DNA of 35,126 nt from Desulfobacteraceae bacterium (GCA_011391695.1 JAABQB010000030.1:1-35126); one strand, 5' to 3'; shown: positions 8,983 through 15,773, counted from the first letter of the stretch. Numbers and translations are program-made. Notes: generated from the letters alone by a model not told the origin.

Positions 8983-9014
8983 GTATTATACACACTTTAA
9001 AGGTTGGCTGTCAA
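8983..9014 (-). promoter_or_regulatory. hicAB promoter with operator over the -10 box
   Basis: On the minus strand, TTGACA (9014-9009) and TATAAT (8990-8985) are both consensus matches, with an 18-base spacer. The palindrome GTGTATAATACAC (8995-8983) covers the -10 box and is the likely HicB operator. The expected transcript start, about 8978, coincides with the hicA GTG. Confidence 0.75.
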
Positions 9015-9034
9015 TAACACTATGGAGTTTGTTT

Positions 9035-9105
9035 GGCGAACGCTAAAGTCACCTGCCGGTGTGGAGTGCAGCGTAACACCGCTCAGGTGGACTGACTGGT
9101 TCGGC
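9035..9105 (-). other. attC site after the ParE-type cassette
   Basis: The R'' box GCCGAAC (9105-9099) and R' box GTTCGCC (9041-9035) flank arms CACCTGCCGGTGT (9049-9061 region) and ACACCGCTCAGGTG, which pair with one mismatch and one extra base. It is 71 bases long and starts 14 bases beyond the toxin stop codon. Confidence 0.7.
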
Positions 9106-9118
9106 GAAGATTTGGAAG

Positions 9119-9418
9119 TCAAACCAAGCGACTCCTCCACTTTTTTGGATCAAGGGATGTATGAAAGATGCTGAAGATGAACACCTTCCCACCGGTATAC
9201 TCGTAAAAAATGGCATATGGAAATCGCCTAACCAATGCCCGACGGTACTCCTCGTGAGCTTTCGCGTAGAGTTCGGGCATGCGACAAATTACCTGAATAC
9301 AGGCATCCACACAGCTAAGAAAATCTTCTCCCAAGCCAGGTCTCCGATCTTCGTACCAGCTATATGCCTCATCGACGTCCTGTTGTATTTCTGGTGCGAA
9401 TATTAATTCAGCGGCCAT
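9119..9418 (-). CDS. ParE/RelE-family toxin
   Basis: Toxin of a second type II module, 99 residues. It carries the ParE-like pattern: IFAPEIQQDVDEAYSWYEDRRPGLGEDF at the N-terminus (shown here in parts: FAPEIQQDV, AYSWYEDRRPGLGEDF), then YRRALVRRFPYAIFYEY and FSIFHTSLDPKKW. These blocks are diagnostic of the ParE/RelE plasmid-stabilisation family, whose members usually poison gyrase. The start overlaps the antitoxin end by 11 bases, implying coupled translation. The closest attC-like site follows 14 bases after the stop, as expected for a cassette. Confidence 0.87.
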   Translation of the reverse strand: MAAELIFAPEIQQDVDEAYSWYEDRRPGLGEDFLSCVDACIQVICRMPELYAKAHEEYRRALVRRFPYAIFYEYTGGKVFIFSIFHTSLDPKKWRSRLV

Positions 9419-9632
9419 AGCGACTTCGGATCCTGTGTTTGACCTCGTCCCACGAAAGACTCGAAGCCGGCTTGCTCATCAAGTTAGCTTTTCGACGAGC
9501 CAACTCTTCCTTTTGCCATTCATATACAGGAACCTCTGACGGGGTAGCTGCCAGATCATCCCATAGGTCTTCCACCAGTTGTAACTTTTCTGGCGGACTT
9601 AGGTCTAATATGGAAATATTATTTGAATTCAT
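9408..9632 (-). CDS. Addiction-module antitoxin (short ParE-partner family)
   Basis: Short antitoxin of 74 residues from the family usually annotated as addiction module component. Visible signature: LSPPEKLQLVEDLWDDLA near the N-terminus and a Trp-containing tail WDEVKHRIRSRYGR. It precedes a ParE-type toxin with an 11-base overlap. An AAGGAGGT ribosome site stands a few bases before the ATG at 9632. It has its own promoter inside the cassette (9669-9697). Confidence 0.85.
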   Translation of the reverse strand: MNSNNISILDLSPPEKLQLVEDLWDDLAATPSEVPVYEWQKEELARRKANLMSKPASSLSWDEVKHRIRSRYGR

Positions 9633-9668
9633 CGTTACCTCCTTGACATGGGCTATCGTATTCGCTTG

Positions 9669-9697
9669 ATTCTATTCTTTTTGCCGCCAATCTGCAA
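9669..9697 (-). promoter_or_regulatory. Promoter of the ParE-type toxin-antitoxin cassette
   Basis: On the minus strand, TTGCAG (9697-9692) and TAGAAT (9674-9669) have a 17-base spacer. It lies between the preceding R' box (9712) and the antitoxin start (9632), so the cassette carries its own promoter. Confidence 0.5.
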
Positions 9698-9711
9698 GTT
9701 GTATATTTTTC

Positions 9712-9760
9712 GCCGAACGGTTCGGTCAGGAGCAGCCGGGGCTTCCACTGACCGTTTTAA
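9712..9760 (-). other. Short attC-like site after the cupin cassette
   Basis: The R' box is GTTCGGC (9718-9712). AACGG...GGTCAG and CTGACCGTT pair, with a four-base bulge, across a short loop. The R'' box (TTAAAAC) is poor and the element is shorter than usual attC sites, so it may be decayed. Confidence 0.4.
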
Positions 9761-9832
9761 AATATGATGATTTCCAGTATGAAACAAATTTACGAAAACG
9801 CCCCAGACCCGCCTGTCGCCTAAATTGGAAGG

Positions 9833-10204
9833 TTATAAAGCCTTTTCTTCAGACCACAATTCATTCTCACGATCTGTCCCAAATGCTTGATTAGCAGTTA
9901 AATATATTAGCTTCGTATCACCAACATTTTTAATACCATGTAATGAGTTAGAAGGAATAAAAACAGCATCACCTTCTTTAACTTCCTCTTTTTGATCATC
10001 AATGATCATCAGGCCAAATCCTGAAATAATATAATAGCACTGAGCCTGTACATGAGAGTGCAGATACTGCATTTTGTTTTGGTCCACTACAGTTATTTGA
10101 ACTGATATCTCCTTTGAACCGGAATTCAACTCTCCTATTAGAAGATTTGTTGAAAATCCATCATATTTTACATATTTTGTGTTTTTAATATTTGTGATCA
10201 GCAT
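9833..10204 (-). CDS. Small cupin-domain protein
   Basis: Single-domain cupin of about 124 residues from the preferred ATG at 10204. The upstream extension to 10291 runs through the attC-like hairpin and is rejected. The metal-binding cupin pattern is visible as HSHVQAQCYYIISG, then DAVFIPSNSLHGIKNVG, giving three His and a Gln or Cys around the usual metal site. Cupins of this size include isomerases, dioxygenases and sugar-binding proteins; the substrate cannot be read from the sequence. It is a lone cassette gene. The AT-rich codons differ from the GC-richer methyltransferase cassettes beside it, which suggests separate origins. Confidence 0.75.
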   Translation of the reverse strand: MLITNIKNTKYVKYDGFSTNLLIGELNSGSKEISVQITVVDQNKMQYLHSHVQAQCYYIISGFGLMIIDDQKEEVKEGDAVFIPSNSLHGIKNVGDTKLIYLTANQAFGTDRENELWSEEKAL

Positions 10205-10236
10205 ATTCAATAACCGGTTTATTTCGCACAGCTTTA

Positions 10237-10302
10237 TAAAACAGATCTCACTTGCCGGAAGGCCGCCAGGCCTGACAGTCAAGTGCAGCAACTTCGTTAG
10301 CG
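10237..10302 (-). other. attC-like site after the DUF3592 cassette
   Basis: The R'' box is CGCTAAC (10302-10296). CACTTG (10250-10255) pairs with CAAGTG (10280-10285) and GGCC pairs with GGCC inside, with an internal loop. R' is weak (GTTTTAT at 10243-10237). It starts about 118 bases after the DUF3592 stop codon. Confidence 0.5.
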
Positions 10303-10420
10303 GTCTTAAACTCGACTAAATCCAGTATCGAGAAGCTTCCAGTCTGAAGTTCCCTTCGCCTTTCCGCAACAATGGCCAGGCATATAATAATGGTGATCCT
10401 TGTCTTCAGAGTAACTTCCA

Positions 10421-11038
10421 TCATGTCGTCACCAGTGTGCTGAGAATGCCGCAGTCACTCAGCAAACCCCCAATCCAGACAATTACCAGCCCGGCCAAAG
10501 CAAAAAGTACGATGCCTGCAACCCCCTGAATAATGATCCTGAAACGGTTCGGGCCAAGGGACAACGCGAGCATGCCGCTTTTACTCTGAGGACGACGAAC
10601 GCGAAAGCCTATAGCTGCAGAGATCAGAAGGAGCCAGCTACCGCTAAAAAGAGTCATGGCCGTGGAAGCGTTCAGACCGCATGACAGAACTGCCATTGAC
10701 GGTTTGTCGGGATCATATCGCACCAGAACAGTCCTGGCTGATGACAGCCTATCCGCTATCTTCTGATTGGGCCCGCGCCACCAACTGCCTCTGTAACTGA
10801 AAGCGATCCGGTACCCTTCATAGCTCTTTCCTGCCACGGTGTAACTGTATTTTACATGCGTTAAGTATGTCGAGCTTTCACTCATGACATAATAATAAAC
10901 GCACTTGCTCGATTTGATCGTTCCCTCGGTAGTCGGCCATGACTTGGCCTTGTTGGCCATCATGAGATTGCTGATGCCGGAGGTGAGTATTCCAACCCCC
11001 ACTGCAAAGAAACAAAGGCTGATAATGATCGCTTTCAT
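10421..11038 (-). CDS. DUF3592 domain membrane protein
   Basis: Membrane protein of 205 residues. One helix lies at the N-terminus (about residues 3-24) and two hydrophobic stretches near the C-terminus (about 128-147 and 172-195). Between them is a soluble beta-rich domain beginning WPTTEGTIKSS, with YSYTVAGKSYEGYRIAF and VRYDPDKPSMAVL. WPxTxGxI at the start and the YDPxxP block are typical of DUF3592. The function of that family is unknown. Cassette gene: the start codon is only nine bases after an R' box, leaving no room for its own promoter. Confidence 0.75.
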   Translation of the reverse strand: MKAIIISLCFFAVGVGILTSGISNLMMANKAKSWPTTEGTIKSSKCVYYYVMSESSTYLTHVKYSYTVAGKSYEGYRIAFSYRGSWWRGPNQKIADRLSSARTVLVRYDPDKPSMAVLSCGLNASTAMTLFSGSWLLLISAAIGFRVRRPQSKSGMLALSLGPNRFRIIIQGVAGIVLFALAGLVIVWIGGLLSDCGILSTLVTT

Positions 11039-11047
11039 CTTACTTCT

Positions 11048-11104
11048 GCTACAATGCGGATCAGGCGCGGCTATTTACCGTCGCCTGAATCCGGCTTGTT
11101 AGAT
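11048..11104 (-). other. attC site after the 217-residue methyltransferase cassette
   Basis: The R'' box ATCTAAC (11104-11098) contains the TAA stop codon of the upstream methyltransferase. The arms GCGGATCAGGCGCGG and CCGTCGCCTGAATCCGGC pair completely apart from three unpaired extra bases (T, A, G) on one arm. R' is degenerate (TTGTAGC). Confidence 0.75.
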
Positions 11105-11752
11105 GCGTTTTCTCCTTCTAGCTACATAGGCCTTGGCACGGAGTGTCTTGGTTCTTTCGCGGTCCATCGGCACAGGGAATTCGAGACACCGCACCAACTC
11201 AAAATGGTTGTCGTTCAGGAGACCGTTTATTTCTTCCATGCCATGGCGATATAGCGTTACACTTGAATCCGTTTGCGTGTCCTCGCGTCCTACTATGAAC
11301 TCGGCCTCGTCTCCAGGCCCACGATCTCCCACTACAAATACAAAAATCCCACTGTCGCGCAGAATACGTGCAACCTCTCTGAAAGCAATTTTCAGATCCC
11401 TGAAGAAATTGAGCACACCGAGGCAGACTGCGTGATCCAGAGATGCTTCGCTGTAGGGATAGGGTTCCACTGTCAGGTCGTGTTTCTTAAGGTCCGCTGC
11501 GAATCCTTTTGATCTACAGGCTTCCAGCATCTCGGTCGAAACATCCATTCCGTACACGTGCAGGCCAGCTTTGTGGAACAGAACAGAACCAAGACCTGTC
11601 CCGATGCCGATGTCGAGCACGGACTCCCCAGGATTGGCGAAGCTGTACGAGAGGCCAAACACGACCTCAGGCCCACGCCAGTCGTATTCCTCTGCCTTAC
11701 TGTCGTAGTGGCTCGCCAGCGACGAACCTTTAAGTGTGTCTTTGGGGATCAT
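11099..11752 (-). CDS. Class I SAM-dependent methyltransferase (cassette)
   Basis: Rossmann-fold methyltransferase of 217 residues. SAM-binding motif I is VLDIGIGTGLGSVLF, followed by the acidic end of strand 2 in YGMDVSTEMLEACR, motif III-like LDHAVCLGVLNFF and REVARILRDSGIFVFVV. The pattern matches the ubiquinone/menaquinone-biosynthesis and small-molecule methyltransferase group, not a DNA methyltransferase. The substrate is unknown. The stop codon lies inside the attC R'' box and the start is 24 bases from the preceding R' box. Confidence 0.82.
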   Translation of the reverse strand: MIPKDTLKGSSLASHYDSKAEEYDWRGPEVVFGLSYSFANPGESVLDIGIGTGLGSVLFHKAGLHVYGMDVSTEMLEACRSKGFAADLKKHDLTVEPYPYSEASLDHAVCLGVLNFFRDLKIAFREVARILRDSGIFVFVVGDRGPGDEAEFIVGREDTQTDSSVTLYRHGMEEINGLLNDNHFELVRCLEFPVPMDRERTKTLRAKAYVARRRKRI

Positions 11753-11776
11753 ATCTCTTCATGCTCATTTTTCCGC

Positions 11777-11837
11777 ATCTAACGGGGGGCATCAGCCGCG
11801 CGGCTCCACCGCGTCGGCCTGCATGCCCTGGTTAGCC
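11777..11837 (-). other. attC site after the 152-residue membrane-protein cassette
   Basis: The best attC in the window, 61 bases. R'' is GGCTAAC (11837-11831), including the upstream gene's TAA stop. R' is GTTAGAT (11783-11777), fitting the GTTRRRY consensus. The arms GGGCATCAGCCGCGCGG and CCGCGTCGGCCTGCATGCCC pair fully, with unpaired extra bases on one arm, around a five-base loop. Confidence 0.85.
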
Positions 11838-12290
11838 CCTTGCTCTATCTATACGATCAATAAGCTCCTCAATATCTCTGTTCTTTTTGAAAGGAATCCA
11901 AGTCGCAGGCAGCGAGAAACTTAGTTCTCCACCTAACTCGGTCCGGTAACGGAGGCTTAACGTGACTCTTGGAGGACTTGTCATCGTCGAATAGCTGACG
12001 TTTTTTATGTCCTTCAGACTTACGCGAACCTCCTTGTTCCTATCCCGGAAAAGCAGGGTCGTCCCCTCGTCATAGACTTCGTCAAATAGATCCCAAATGA
12101 GTTTCTTCATTATGAAGTAGCCGAAAGCAGCCATAAATATCGGAATGAAAACCAACATCAGAGCCGGGCCGAGACCTGAGATACCTGCAACTAATCCTCC
12201 ACACAGAACGACGATGAGAATCCCAAACCATATGATTGGAAAGATTCTCTTATAGAAGAAGGTGGTTTTAGAGCTGAGTCTTTTCATCAC
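11832..12290 (-). CDS. Small membrane protein with a PH-like C-terminal domain
   Basis: Hypothetical protein of 152 residues. Two hydrophobic segments lie close together (about residues 14-38 and 40-62). A soluble region follows with a stretch LLFRDRNKEVRVSLKDIKNV and LRYRTELGGELSFSLPA. That region resembles bacterial PH-like domains of small membrane proteins (weak pattern match). Its stop codon TAA is embedded in the attC R'' box, and the start codon stands nine bases after the previous R' box. Function unknown. Confidence 0.7.
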   Translation of the reverse strand: MMKRLSSKTTFFYKRIFPIIWFGILIVVLCGGLVAGISGLGPALMLVFIPIFMAAFGYFIMKKLIWDLFDEVYDEGTTLLFRDRNKEVRVSLKDIKNVSYSTMTSPPRVTLSLRYRTELGGELSFSLPATWIPFKKNRDIEELIDRIDRARG

Positions 12291-12299
12291 TGCCTTTCG

Positions 12300-12390
12300 G
12301 GCTAACGACCGCGGTAACCGGACCGCCGCCGAAAGACTATGATTTCAAGACCGGCGTTATCGGCGGCTCCGGTTCACCGCTTTGTTCGCC
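12300..12390 (-). other. attC site after the 229-residue methyltransferase cassette
   Basis: Ninety-one bases. R'' is GGCGAAC (12390-12384) and R' is GTTAGCC (12306-12300). The arms GCGGTAACCGGACCGCCGCCG (split here as GCGGTAACCGG and ACCGCCGCCG) and CGGCGGCTCCGGTTCACCGC pair almost entirely, with an extra C on one side and GG on the other. The loop is about 29 bases. Confidence 0.82.
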
Positions 12391-12455
12391 TATTTCTAAA
12401 GTTTTCTGGCGATGTACATGCCATAGCTAAAATGTGCTTTGTACGTCTCGTAGAG

Positions 12456-13145
12456 TTAGATTTCACGTTGCTCTGCGGCCACGATCTCACGTGCCTCGTC
12501 GCTGTTTCCGTTCCTGTTCAGAAATTCTTCAAATCGAGCCTGCATTGGGCGGTAGTATTGATCCAGCCAACAGTGTTCGGGCAGGACAAAATACCCAAGC
12601 GGCGAATAGCCATGCTTTTCCAGCACTCGGATCTTGGTGGAGGCCAAGCCAATTTCTGGATACTCGTTATTCCAATAGTTTTCGATTTCCGAAGGTCGAG
12701 TGTCGGTGATCCAAGTGATCTCGGAGGCCACGAGAAGGCCGCCCGGCTTTAAGCATCGCCGCCAGTCAGCGACGCCTTTTTCAAACTCAATATTGTAGAT
12801 CGCGCCTTCGGACCAGATCACATCCAATTCTTCGTCGGCAAAAGGCAGGGCGTCCATCGAGCAGGCATTTGTCGGAATCTTGTCGGCGACACCAACTTGC
12901 TCGGCCCTCTCGTTAAGCACGTCCAGAAAGTCAGGAAGGAAGTCAATCGCTGAAATCTGAGCGTTCAAATGTCTGGCGAGCAATAGAGCAGATGCCCCAG
13001 TCCCGCAGCCGACATCCGTGATCTTCAGTGGTTCGCGCGAGTCGATCATTGCCAAGGAGATTGCTTGCAGTGTCTCGGCGTCTCCACCGGGCCCTTGCCG
13101 GTCCCCGTGTTTGTGCAGGTCAATTAGCAGCTTGTAGTCATCCAT
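12456..13145 (-). CDS. Class I SAM-dependent methyltransferase (cassette)
   Basis: Methyltransferase of 229 residues. SAM motif I is ITDVGCGTGASALLLARHL, and strand 2 ends with the acidic residue in ISAIDFLPDFLDVL. Later motifs are LDVIWSEGAIYNI and WRRCLKPGGLLVASEITW. It belongs to the broad methyltransferase-11/25 group acting on small molecules; the target is not recognisable. It is unrelated in detail to the other cassette methyltransferase, so the two are not a simple duplication. The stop codon is followed by a 65-base spacer and then an attC hairpin. Start codon 24 bases after the previous R' box. Confidence 0.82.
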   Translation of the reverse strand: MDDYKLLIDLHKHGDRQGPGGDAETLQAISLAMIDSREPLKITDVGCGTGASALLLARHLNAQISAIDFLPDFLDVLNERAEQVGVADKIPTNACSMDALPFADEELDVIWSEGAIYNIEFEKGVADWRRCLKPGGLLVASEITWITDTRPSEIENYWNNEYPEIGLASTKIRVLEKHGYSPLGYFVLPEHCWLDQYYRPMQARFEEFLNRNGNSDEAREIVAAEQREI

Positions 13146-13169
13146 GTTGAGACTCTGGCGATTTCTGTA

Positions 13170-13262
13170 GGCGAACGACGATGGTCAGCGGCGCTGGACC
13201 GCTGACGTCCGTATTGCAAACTGAAGCGCGAATCCCGCGTCCGCTGGACCAAAAGCTTCGGC
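13170..13262 (-). other. attC-like site after the first cassette
   Basis: R' is GTTCGCC (13176-13170). The R'' position reads GCCGAAG (13262-13256), one base from the GCCGAAC box seen at 9105-9099. GGTCAGCGG and CCGCTGGACC pair with one extra base. An alternative inner hairpin, GGTCAGCGG/CCGCTGAC, overlaps it. Confidence 0.55.
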
Positions 13263-13297
13263 CACAACTCTTTTAACCTCATGAAACGCTACTTGCA

Positions 13298-13591
13298 TCA
13301 CAATGTATCGCCGCCATGAGTCTCTGGTTTGCCCTTCTTTATCCGCTCGAAGTCTCGATTCAGAACCTCACCCAGGGTTGCCCGATCCCGCCAGGCTAGG
13401 AGTCCAAGCCAGAGAAAGAGAGCCCCCGCCGACAATATAACAACGCCAATGATGTGTCCGTTGAATAAGACAATAGCGGCGAAAACAGTGGCGGCCGCGG
13501 CGGCCAGAAAAGCAACTACGGCCCAGCATCGCAAGAAGAGCCGCCCCAATGCTCTATCAACGCTTCGTATTAGATTCATGGTAGTCTTCAT
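13298..13591 (-). CDS. Two-helix small membrane protein (first cassette)
   Basis: Hypothetical protein of 97 residues, with two membrane helices (about residues 22-43 and 47-66) and a charged tail LNRDFERIKKGKPE. No family is recognised. A GTTCGGC core box ends three bases before the ATG at 13591. Translation may instead begin at the in-frame ATG at 13579, which gives 93 residues. The gene abuts the upstream recombination core exactly as expected for the first cassette in an array. Confidence 0.6.
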   Translation of the reverse strand: MKTTMNLIRSVDRALGRLFLRCWAVVAFLAAAAATVFAAIVLFNGHIIGVVILSAGALFLWLGLLAWRDRATLGEVLNRDFERIKKGKPETHGGDTL

Positions 13592-13594
13592 CCC

Positions 13595-13601
13595 GCCGAA
13601 C
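13595..13601 (-). other. Core box (R'-like) at the head of the cassette array
   Basis: GTTCGGC on the minus strand is identical to the R' box at 9718-9712 and abuts the first cassette gene. No attC stem is visible upstream, so this is either the crossover site of a decayed attI or a truncated attC. Confidence 0.45.
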
Positions 13602-14039
13602 AGTATTAATAAGCGGAAAACTTTCCATCTATTGCCTATATACGATGGAAAATATTTCCATGTATTGCCGTATTAGCAATAAAACACGGGGAAAAACCAT
13701 CTAATTTTCCATGTTATTACGATATTGATCGTTTATATGGAAATTAAGAACAAATTTACATCGGGTTCAAAAATAGAACTTGTCGATCAATGCTACAGGT
13801 TATGAAATATTATCATTTTGAGAAAGCATAACTTCGTTTTTCCCGTTTCAGTAACACGGGGGGTTGAAAATACGTAAATCGCATATCACAATTTTTAATT
13901 TTAATAAAGTTGTGTTTGTTTTATCTGTATCTTAAAGTATCATTTCTACAATCAGCCGCAACCGGCTATAACGACTTTTCTGGATGCGTGTTCATGCTCA
14001 CTTTTTTAGTTCAATGTTTTTAACGCTTTATTGAAGCTC

Positions 14040-14075
14040 CCCGCCGCAAGTCCGCCGAGGCGGACCTTCGGCGGG
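14040..14075. repeat. GC-rich palindromic element
   Basis: CCCGCCG and CGGCGGG enclose GTCCGCC-GA-GGCGGAC, giving a long nearly perfect hairpin in otherwise AT-rich DNA. The 14-base segment GCCGAAGGTCCGCC within it recurs around 33500, so it belongs to a dispersed repeat family. It has no T-tract. Confidence 0.6.
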
Positions 14076-14177
14076 AATGCGCTCGCTTTTTCGGTTCAGC
14101 ATCGTAATTATTTTTCCTGGTTTATAATTCTTTTTCCTATATAAACAGGGCTTGACCATATTCTATAACTATTTTTC

Positions 14178-14205
14178 TTGACATAATATGGAATATAAGT
14201 ATATT
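14178..14205 (+). promoter_or_regulatory. Promoter of the Fic gene
   Basis: TTGACA (14178-14183) and TATATT (14200-14205) have a 16-base spacer, 35 bases before the start codon. GGAG precedes the ATG by nine bases. Confidence 0.5.
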
Positions 14206-14240
14206 GCTCGAATCGTAATCGTTTTTATGGAGAACCCGTC

Positions 14241-15773
14241 ATGTATGAAAACGTTCAGGAAAAAGCAACGCTCAGGGCGGCAGGATATACGGCTCTGATT
14301 GATCAGTATGATCTGGAGGTCATCCCGAACTGGCACAGGTCTCTTGTCACGACCAGTGGAATCCACCGGATCAGCTCGACCGGAAACATTATCGAAGAGG
14401 TCTATCCGTCCAAGTACTGGCCGGGAAACTCACTGGGTGATCATCTCGAATTTGCGCTCAAGTACGACGGCATGAATCTCGCGATACTTGCCGACCTGTT
14501 TCAAGTAGCAGCACCGGAAGATTTCTTGAGTTATGTCCTGTCCAAACCTATCGGTAAGTATGCGCGGCGGTTGTGGTTTCTTTATGAGTTTCTTACCGGA
14601 ACGACTCTTCCGATTGATGATTTGAAGAGTGGAAACTACATTGATTTGCTTGATCCCGATGAATACTACACGGTCACTCCGGCCAGACAGGTCCGTCGTC
14701 AGCGAATCAACGACAACTTACCGGGCGATCGCCGGTTCTGTCCGACTATCCGCCGCACCGATATCCTTCGGGATTTGGAAAAGTCCGACCTTCCGGAGCG
14801 CTGCAGAAAAGTCGTTTCCGGCTACCCACCAGAGTTACTGAAGCGGGCATTGAGCTATCTATACTCCAAAGAAACAAAATCATCCTTCGAAATCGAACAC
14901 ATAAAACCCAACTCGACCCGGACCGAGCGTTTTGTTACATTGCTTCAACTGGCGGAACACGAAGACTTTTGCGAAAAAGCAAGATTGATTGACCTTCAGA
15001 ACCGCATTGCCGATCCCCGCTTCTCAGAATCCGGATACAGATTAAGCCAGAACTATGTCGGAGAAACAGTTGCATGGCAGAAGGAGAAGATACATTTTGC
15101 CTGTCCTAAGCCGGAAGATCTGCCCGACCTGATGGAAGGTCTTATCGCATCGCACCAACGCATGGAAGAAGGGGAACTTTGCGCAGTGGTTCATGCAGTA
15201 GCCGTGGCTTATGGATTCGTTTTCCTTCATCCGTTCGAGGACGGGAACGGCCGGATACATCGATTTCTGATCCACAATATTCTTGCCCGCAGGGGGTTTA
15301 CGCCAAAAGGGATAATGTTTCCCATATCGGCATCCATGCTTAAGAACCCCGCCGGTTACAACGATTCCCTGGAGGCCTTTTCACGTCCGCTCATGACTCT
15401 CGTGGAATATTCATTAGACGAAGAAGGCCGCATGACTGTTCACAACGATACTGCCCGCTGGTACCGATACGCAGACATGACATCCCAGGCAGAGGCACTC
15501 TTCTTGTTCATCGCGCAGACCATTGATGCTGAACTCGTAGGCGAGCTTGATTTCCTGGCAAGCTATGACAAGGCCAAAAGGGCTATACTGGAGATCATCG
15601 ACATACCGGACCGGCAGATCGACCTTTTTATCCGGTTCTGCCTCGAAAACAACGGAAAACTTTCAGCGCGGAAACATTCAAGCCACTTTCATTCCCTGTC
15701 GGAAGGTGAGATCACCCGCATGGAACAGGCGGTACAGGCGGCCTACGGAAGAGACATGTCAAAGTATGCATGA
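14241..15773 (+). CDS. Fic-domain protein (probable AMPylator)
   Basis: Fic family enzyme of 510 residues. The canonical catalytic motif HPFEDGNGRIHR is present, with catalytic H330. Such enzymes normally transfer AMP from ATP to a hydroxyl of a target protein. A SSFEIEH segment with E219 lies at the position of the autoinhibitory helix motif (S/TxxxE followed by G or N). Here the residue after the Glu is His, so inhibition may be altered. The C-terminal 120 residues may be a winged-helix-like region; this is not certain. It stands alone, has its own promoter, and no FicA-like antitoxin is adjacent. It lies just outside the cassette array and in the opposite orientation, so it is probably not a cassette. 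Confidence 0.88.
   Translation: MYENVQEKATLRAAGYTALIDQYDLEVIPNWHRSLVTTSGIHRISSTGNIIEEVYPSKYWPGNSLGDHLEFALKYDGMNLAILADLFQVAAPEDFLSYVLSKPIGKYARRLWFLYEFLTGTTLPIDDLKSGNYIDLLDPDEYYTVTPARQVRRQRINDNLPGDRRFCPTIRRTDILRDLEKSDLPERCRKVVSGYPPELLKRALSYLYSKETKSSFEIEHIKPNSTRTERFVTLLQLAEHEDFCEKARLIDLQNRIADPRFSESGYRLSQNYVGETVAWQKEKIHFACPKPEDLPDLMEGLIASHQRMEEGELCAVVHAVAVAYGFVFLHPFEDGNGRIHRFLIHNILARRGFTPKGIMFPISASMLKNPAGYNDSLEAFSRPLMTLVEYSLDEEGRMTVHNDTARWYRYADMTSQAEALFLFIAQTIDAELVGELDFLASYDKAKRAILEIIDIPDRQIDLFIRFCLENNGKLSARKHSSHFHSLSEGEITRMEQAVQAAYGRDMSKYA

Larger units (their letters stand above)
7612..13601 (-). mobile_element. Integron cassette array without integrase (CALIN), nine cassettes
   Basis: Nine gene units, all on the minus strand, are separated by attC-like sites. 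Reading order from high to low coordinates: small membrane protein, methyltransferase, small membrane protein, methyltransferase, DUF3592 protein, cupin, ParE-type toxin-antitoxin pair, hicAB, Phd/YefM-RelE pair. Three points support the reading. Core boxes such as GTTAGAT, GTTAGCC, GTTCGCC and GTTCGGC recur at nearly every gap. Hairpin arms pair well but with one to three unpaired extra bases, typical of attC. The stop codon TAA falls inside the R'' box in two cassettes. No integrase gene or clear attI is present in the window. Stable arrays carrying toxin-antitoxin genes are known from chromosomal integrons. Confidence 0.75.
13602..14240. other. AT-rich non-coding gap between array and Fic gene
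   Basis: No credible gene. It holds three direct copies of a TTTCCATGTATTGCC-like unit (13622-13636, 13655-13669 and a diverged one at 13706-13720). There is a palindrome ATGGAAAATATTTCCAT around 13645-13661 and a strong GC-rich hairpin at 14040-14075. The Fic promoter lies at the right end. This is where attI and an integrase would be expected; neither is seen. Confidence 0.6.

Noticed and set aside
10205-10291. Upstream extension of the cupin gene
   Set aside because: It would code through the attC-like hairpin, and the cupin domain begins after the ATG at 10204.
7612-13601. Defence island or phage remnant as explanation of the small-gene run
   Set aside because: No restriction, CRISPR-cas, integrase, capsid or tail genes are seen; regular attC-like spacers explain the arrangement better.
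13595-14240. A CRISPR-like array of TTTCCAT repeats
   Set aside because: Only three inexact copies with unequal spacing (33 and 51 bases), and no cas genes.
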